DNA of 37,561 bases from Amphimedon queenslandica (Eukaryota > Porifera > Demospongiae > Haplosclerida > Niphatidae): assembly GCF_000090795.2 (NCBI RefSeq), contig NW_003546478.1:26672-64232 (forward strand), in the 5' to 3' direction. Both the position numbers and the translations under genes were made by a program. The notes under the pieces are model-generated. The model was not told the origin of the DNA, searched no databases, and saw only the letters and a program-made list of their open reading frames with translations. Position 1 is the first letter of the stretch, and every line of letters begins with the position of its first letter. Below, one piece after another: positions 34,990-37,561 of the stretch.

Positions 34990-35711
34990 AGTTACATTAG
35001 CTTCAGTTACATCAGGACCAGTGGCAATAGAACCAGTATTAGTAGGAGGATTAATAACTGGTGGTATAGTATTAGGTATAATAGTATTAGGAGGAACATC
35101 AGTCACTAGTGAAGAGTTAATAGTCTCATTGATTGGTTGACATGTATTAGTGGTAGATTGAACTTGAGTCTTCTTAATATCAGTATGACATGTACACTGA
35201 CAGAGTGTCCCCCTTCCATTTTCATCCCCAGCATTAGGTAGTATAGAACTGTTACATGAGGTGGTTGTATTGTTAGTATTGGGTTCAGTGGATGAGGGTT
35301 GTTTGGGTTTATTGGATGAGGTGAGTTTTGATTCATAGTTGTGTTTCTGCCATGCTATTGTGGAGCAGAGTAATGCAAGACTCTTCCCACTACCTGTTGG
35401 ACTCTCCAATAAAGCATTGTCACTTTTATTAAGAGCCTGAATAATCTGAGAGAGAAGAGAAACAAGAGAGAAGAAGGTTAAAAAGAAAAGAGAGTAACAA
35501 AAGGAAAAATAAAAACAAAACGTTTTAAAGGGTTAAAAATTACAATTTTTTCACTTTCCTACCCATATTAGCTTTACACTGAATTTAAAAGTTACTATTA
35601 ATTTACTTTAGACATCATCTGGAGTTGAGTGGGATAGGGTTTGCATGGAAAGCGAACAGGAACGCCAGATATTGGATACAGATCATTCCTAACCTCCTTG
35701 GGAGCCTCCAT

Positions 35712-35858
35712 TTTATTAATACACGTGACCGCCCAAATGGGCGTGGTGATTTAATCTAGCAGTTACCATAGATAATAGAGTAAATGAAAGTAAATGTACT
35801 CTAATATCTATGCAGTTACAAATTTATCAACTTGGATAAGATACAGTAAATTTTCGTG
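35712..35858. promoter_or_regulatory. Bidirectional promoter, FANCJ fragment 3 / SRCR copy 4
   Basis: CACGTGAC (35722-35729) and GCCCAAATGGGCGTGG (35731-35746) are preserved exactly as in copy 1. A 46-bp element was inserted between these boxes and the SRCR start. Confidence 0.65.
35767..35812. mobile_element. 46-bp minimal MITE (two TIRs only), 7-bp target duplication
   Basis: CATAGATAATAGAG and CTCTAATATCTATG form nearly perfect inverted arms with almost no interior. CAGTTAC flanks both sides (35760-35766, 35813-35819). Same TIR family and target-duplication length as the 760-bp element at 33258-34017. Confidence 0.85.
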
Positions 35859-37024
35859 ATGTTCAACTACCTACTATTTTTCAACATAGTTTTGGTAGCA
35901 GTTGGAGTTGCTGAAGGAACATGTACTAGAGGAGCCATCAGATATGATCCAGCACACAACAATACAGTTGTACAGATTTGTATTGCTAATAGATGGGGAT
36001 ATATCTGTGCAGCTTATAGTGATGCTCAAGAAAGAGTTGCTGACGTTGCTTGTCAACAAATGGGATATTCCAAATACTCTAACAATGGTATGGAATAATT
36101 AACTTGTACATGTATGAAGTGCACTGCCTTTTTATGTGTAGGGATCACTGCGAAAACCATAACTTCTGCTCATCATACACCTCATTTTATACAATGGCTT
36201 GATTGCTCTGATAAACCAATAATACAACAGAACATTTTAGACTGTTCACATCAATTGTATGAGCCAAATTATCATTCAAATCACCAATGTGGCAGTTATG
36301 CTGCTGCTAGTAATTGTACCAATACCTCAGTCTGTCAAAATGGACAGATACAATTACTTGATACTAATGCTGTATTGCTGTGTGTAAATGGAGAGTGGCA
36401 TGCATTATGTAGCACAACATGGTCCTCTACTCAGGCACAAGTTGTATGTAGACAATTAGGAAAGAATACAATAGGTACGAGCCCATTCATTGTATTACTA
36501 ATGTGTTTAATGATGTAATTCTATAGGAGCTATGCCAGTTAGTGTTTCAGTACCTGCCAATATTTCAGTATTACAAGCTAATTTTGAATGTCATGGGAAT
36601 GAAAAGTTTCTTTTTAATTGTTCAGATTCAGACAACCAGTACATCTGTAGTACATTTACTGAAGCTTTTTTTGGTGTTATGTGTGAAGGTAAAATTAGAT
36701 TACACTATTAAGTAACATTATGTTGGTAGATTTTCCTGGCCCTCCTTCAAATCTTACTGTCAATAGCCAACAGTCAGATATTATATTACATTGGGAATAC
36801 ACTGATGATGCTAATAATGTGTCCAATTTCAGAGTTTACTGTAAACATAATGTGACTGTTGATCCTCAGCTGCACTTGAATATTAAAACTGAGCTAAGCT
36901 TGCTGACAAAGAACAACAATGCAACACTGATTGGTTTATTAGCCAATACTGTGTACACATGTTGTGTGTCTGCTGTGTTCCCTTATATGGAGACTGAATC
37001 AACATGCATTAATGTAACAAAAGG
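35859..37024 (+). CDS. SRCR receptor copy 4 (seen only to the FN3 exon)
   Basis: Exons 35859-36087, 36142-36474, 36527-36688 and 36730-37024 agree in phase and encode the leader (MFNYLLFFNIVLVAVGVAEG), two SRCR domains and FN3. The first of the two tandem start codons of copy 1 is GTG here, so the second ATG is used. The donor after FN3 is normal (GTTAGC), but homology to the next intron ends at about 37062 and unrelated sequence follows to the window edge. The linker, transmembrane and tail exons may lie beyond an insertion outside the window, or be missing. Confidence 0.75.
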
Positions 37025-37061
37025 TTAGCTTTGTAGCTTTAATTTAAAATATGCTCTTATT

Positions 37062-37561
37062 TAAAGGGTAGCTGCACCCCAAAATTTTTTTGCCTGGAAT
37101 AAGTTGGTAATGAAGAGAGAATGATAGGAAAAATAGCTAAAATTATTAAAAAGTACTGTTTCTGTACTAAATCTTGGGTCAAAACTTGTAATTTTTTGCC
37201 TTACATCTTGTCAAATCACTTCCGGTGATGGGCGTGGTCACGCAATGACGTAGATGGGGGAACATTAGCAAGTGTCTGCATTAAAATATTAACAACTTTA
37301 AGGCTGGATTTCTAAATTCTGCGTGCAATAAAGCAGCTAAGAGGTATTTTGCAATTATTAGAAGTTATGCAGAGCTAAATTATGCAGTCAAAATTTAAAC
37401 TTGCCGTTTAGTAGTTTTTTCAAATAGATAGATTTTGTTACCAGTATAACTGCTTGTAGTTAGCTCTTGATTAGTTCTATATGGTCCACTTCATTAAATT
37501 GCTTTATTGCATGCAGAACTTAGAAATCCAGCACTTAAAGTTGCTAATAATTATTTCAATG
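37062..37561. other. Unrelated sequence replacing the SRCR copy 4 intron
   Basis: Begins around AAAGGGTAGCTGCACCCC and has no similarity to the other SRCR copies. It may be the start of a mobile element whose other end lies outside the window. No ORF or motif supports a class. Confidence 0.4.

Larger units (their letters stand above)
31869..35711 (-). pseudogene. FANCJ fragment, copy 3 (first five exons, decayed)
   Basis: ATG at 35711, Walker A exon (35430-34780), KKRFRPL exon (about 34600-34690) and two more exons match the intact gene. It ends at about 31869, inside the intron before the YGTRTHKQ exon, so there is no Fe-S domain, DEAH box or helicase domain 2. Lesions: a perfect 20-nt tandem duplication (34334-34353 and 34354-34373) shifts the frame of exon 4; a 760-bp element sits inside exon 5; another element sits in the terminal intron. 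The Walker A exon has a 33-nt coding repeat expansion. It is more decayed than copy 2. Confidence 0.85.

Overview
The window looks like genomic DNA of a demosponge, probably Amphimedon queenslandica or a close relative; the species is an inference. The reasons are AT-rich sequence, GT-AG introns often only 40-60 nt long, intron-rich animal genes, large SRCR receptor genes in tandem, and a fusion of a stonustoxin-like domain, FN3 and a P-loop GTPase. There is no bacterial operon structure, no CRISPR array and no recognisable RNA gene.

Layout. (1) 1-4155, plus strand: 3' part of a large ankyrin / SNTX-like / FN3 / GTPase gene. (2) 4447-4819: broken fragment resembling the C-terminus of a GH2 beta-galactosidase. 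(3) 5005-8373, minus: a complete 15-exon RAP1GDS1 (SmgGDS) orthologue; the spliced exons sum to 1809 nt, 602 codons plus stop. (4) 8498-19212, minus: complete FANCJ/BRIP1 Fe-S helicase with a very long C-terminal tail. (5) 19213-37561: a tandem array built from one duplicated unit, a divergent gene pair made of the 5' part of FANCJ (minus) and a two-SRCR/FN3/single-pass receptor gene (plus) around a ~120-bp shared promoter.

The array holds four SRCR receptor genes. Copies 1 (505 aa) and 3 (515 aa) have complete open gene models. Copy 2 is cut in exon 1 by a mobile element. Copy 4 is followed to its FN3 exon, after which unrelated sequence begins near the window edge. Two truncated FANCJ copies (21155-25833 and 31869-35711) travelled with the promoter and are decaying: a lost splice donor, a 20-nt frameshifting duplication, element insertions and no helicase domain 2. 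Receptor copy 3 has no FANCJ fragment upstream and has a TATA box instead.

Comparing the paralogous copies exposes precise empty and filled sites for several non-autonomous elements: a TA-flanked mariner-like MITE, a TTAA-flanked hairpin insertion, a long-TIR family with 7-bp target duplications (760-bp and 46-bp forms), and an element without long TIRs flanked by AA/TT (two copies). A 10-N gap inside one of these is flanked by the same ~383 bp on both sides and is almost certainly a false gap.

Most notable: a receptor array with near-constant domains around a hypervariable segment, with acidic YxxL cytoplasmic tails, amplified together with the head of a DNA-repair helicase gene. Next is a paired CxCG motif at the C-terminus of FANCJ.
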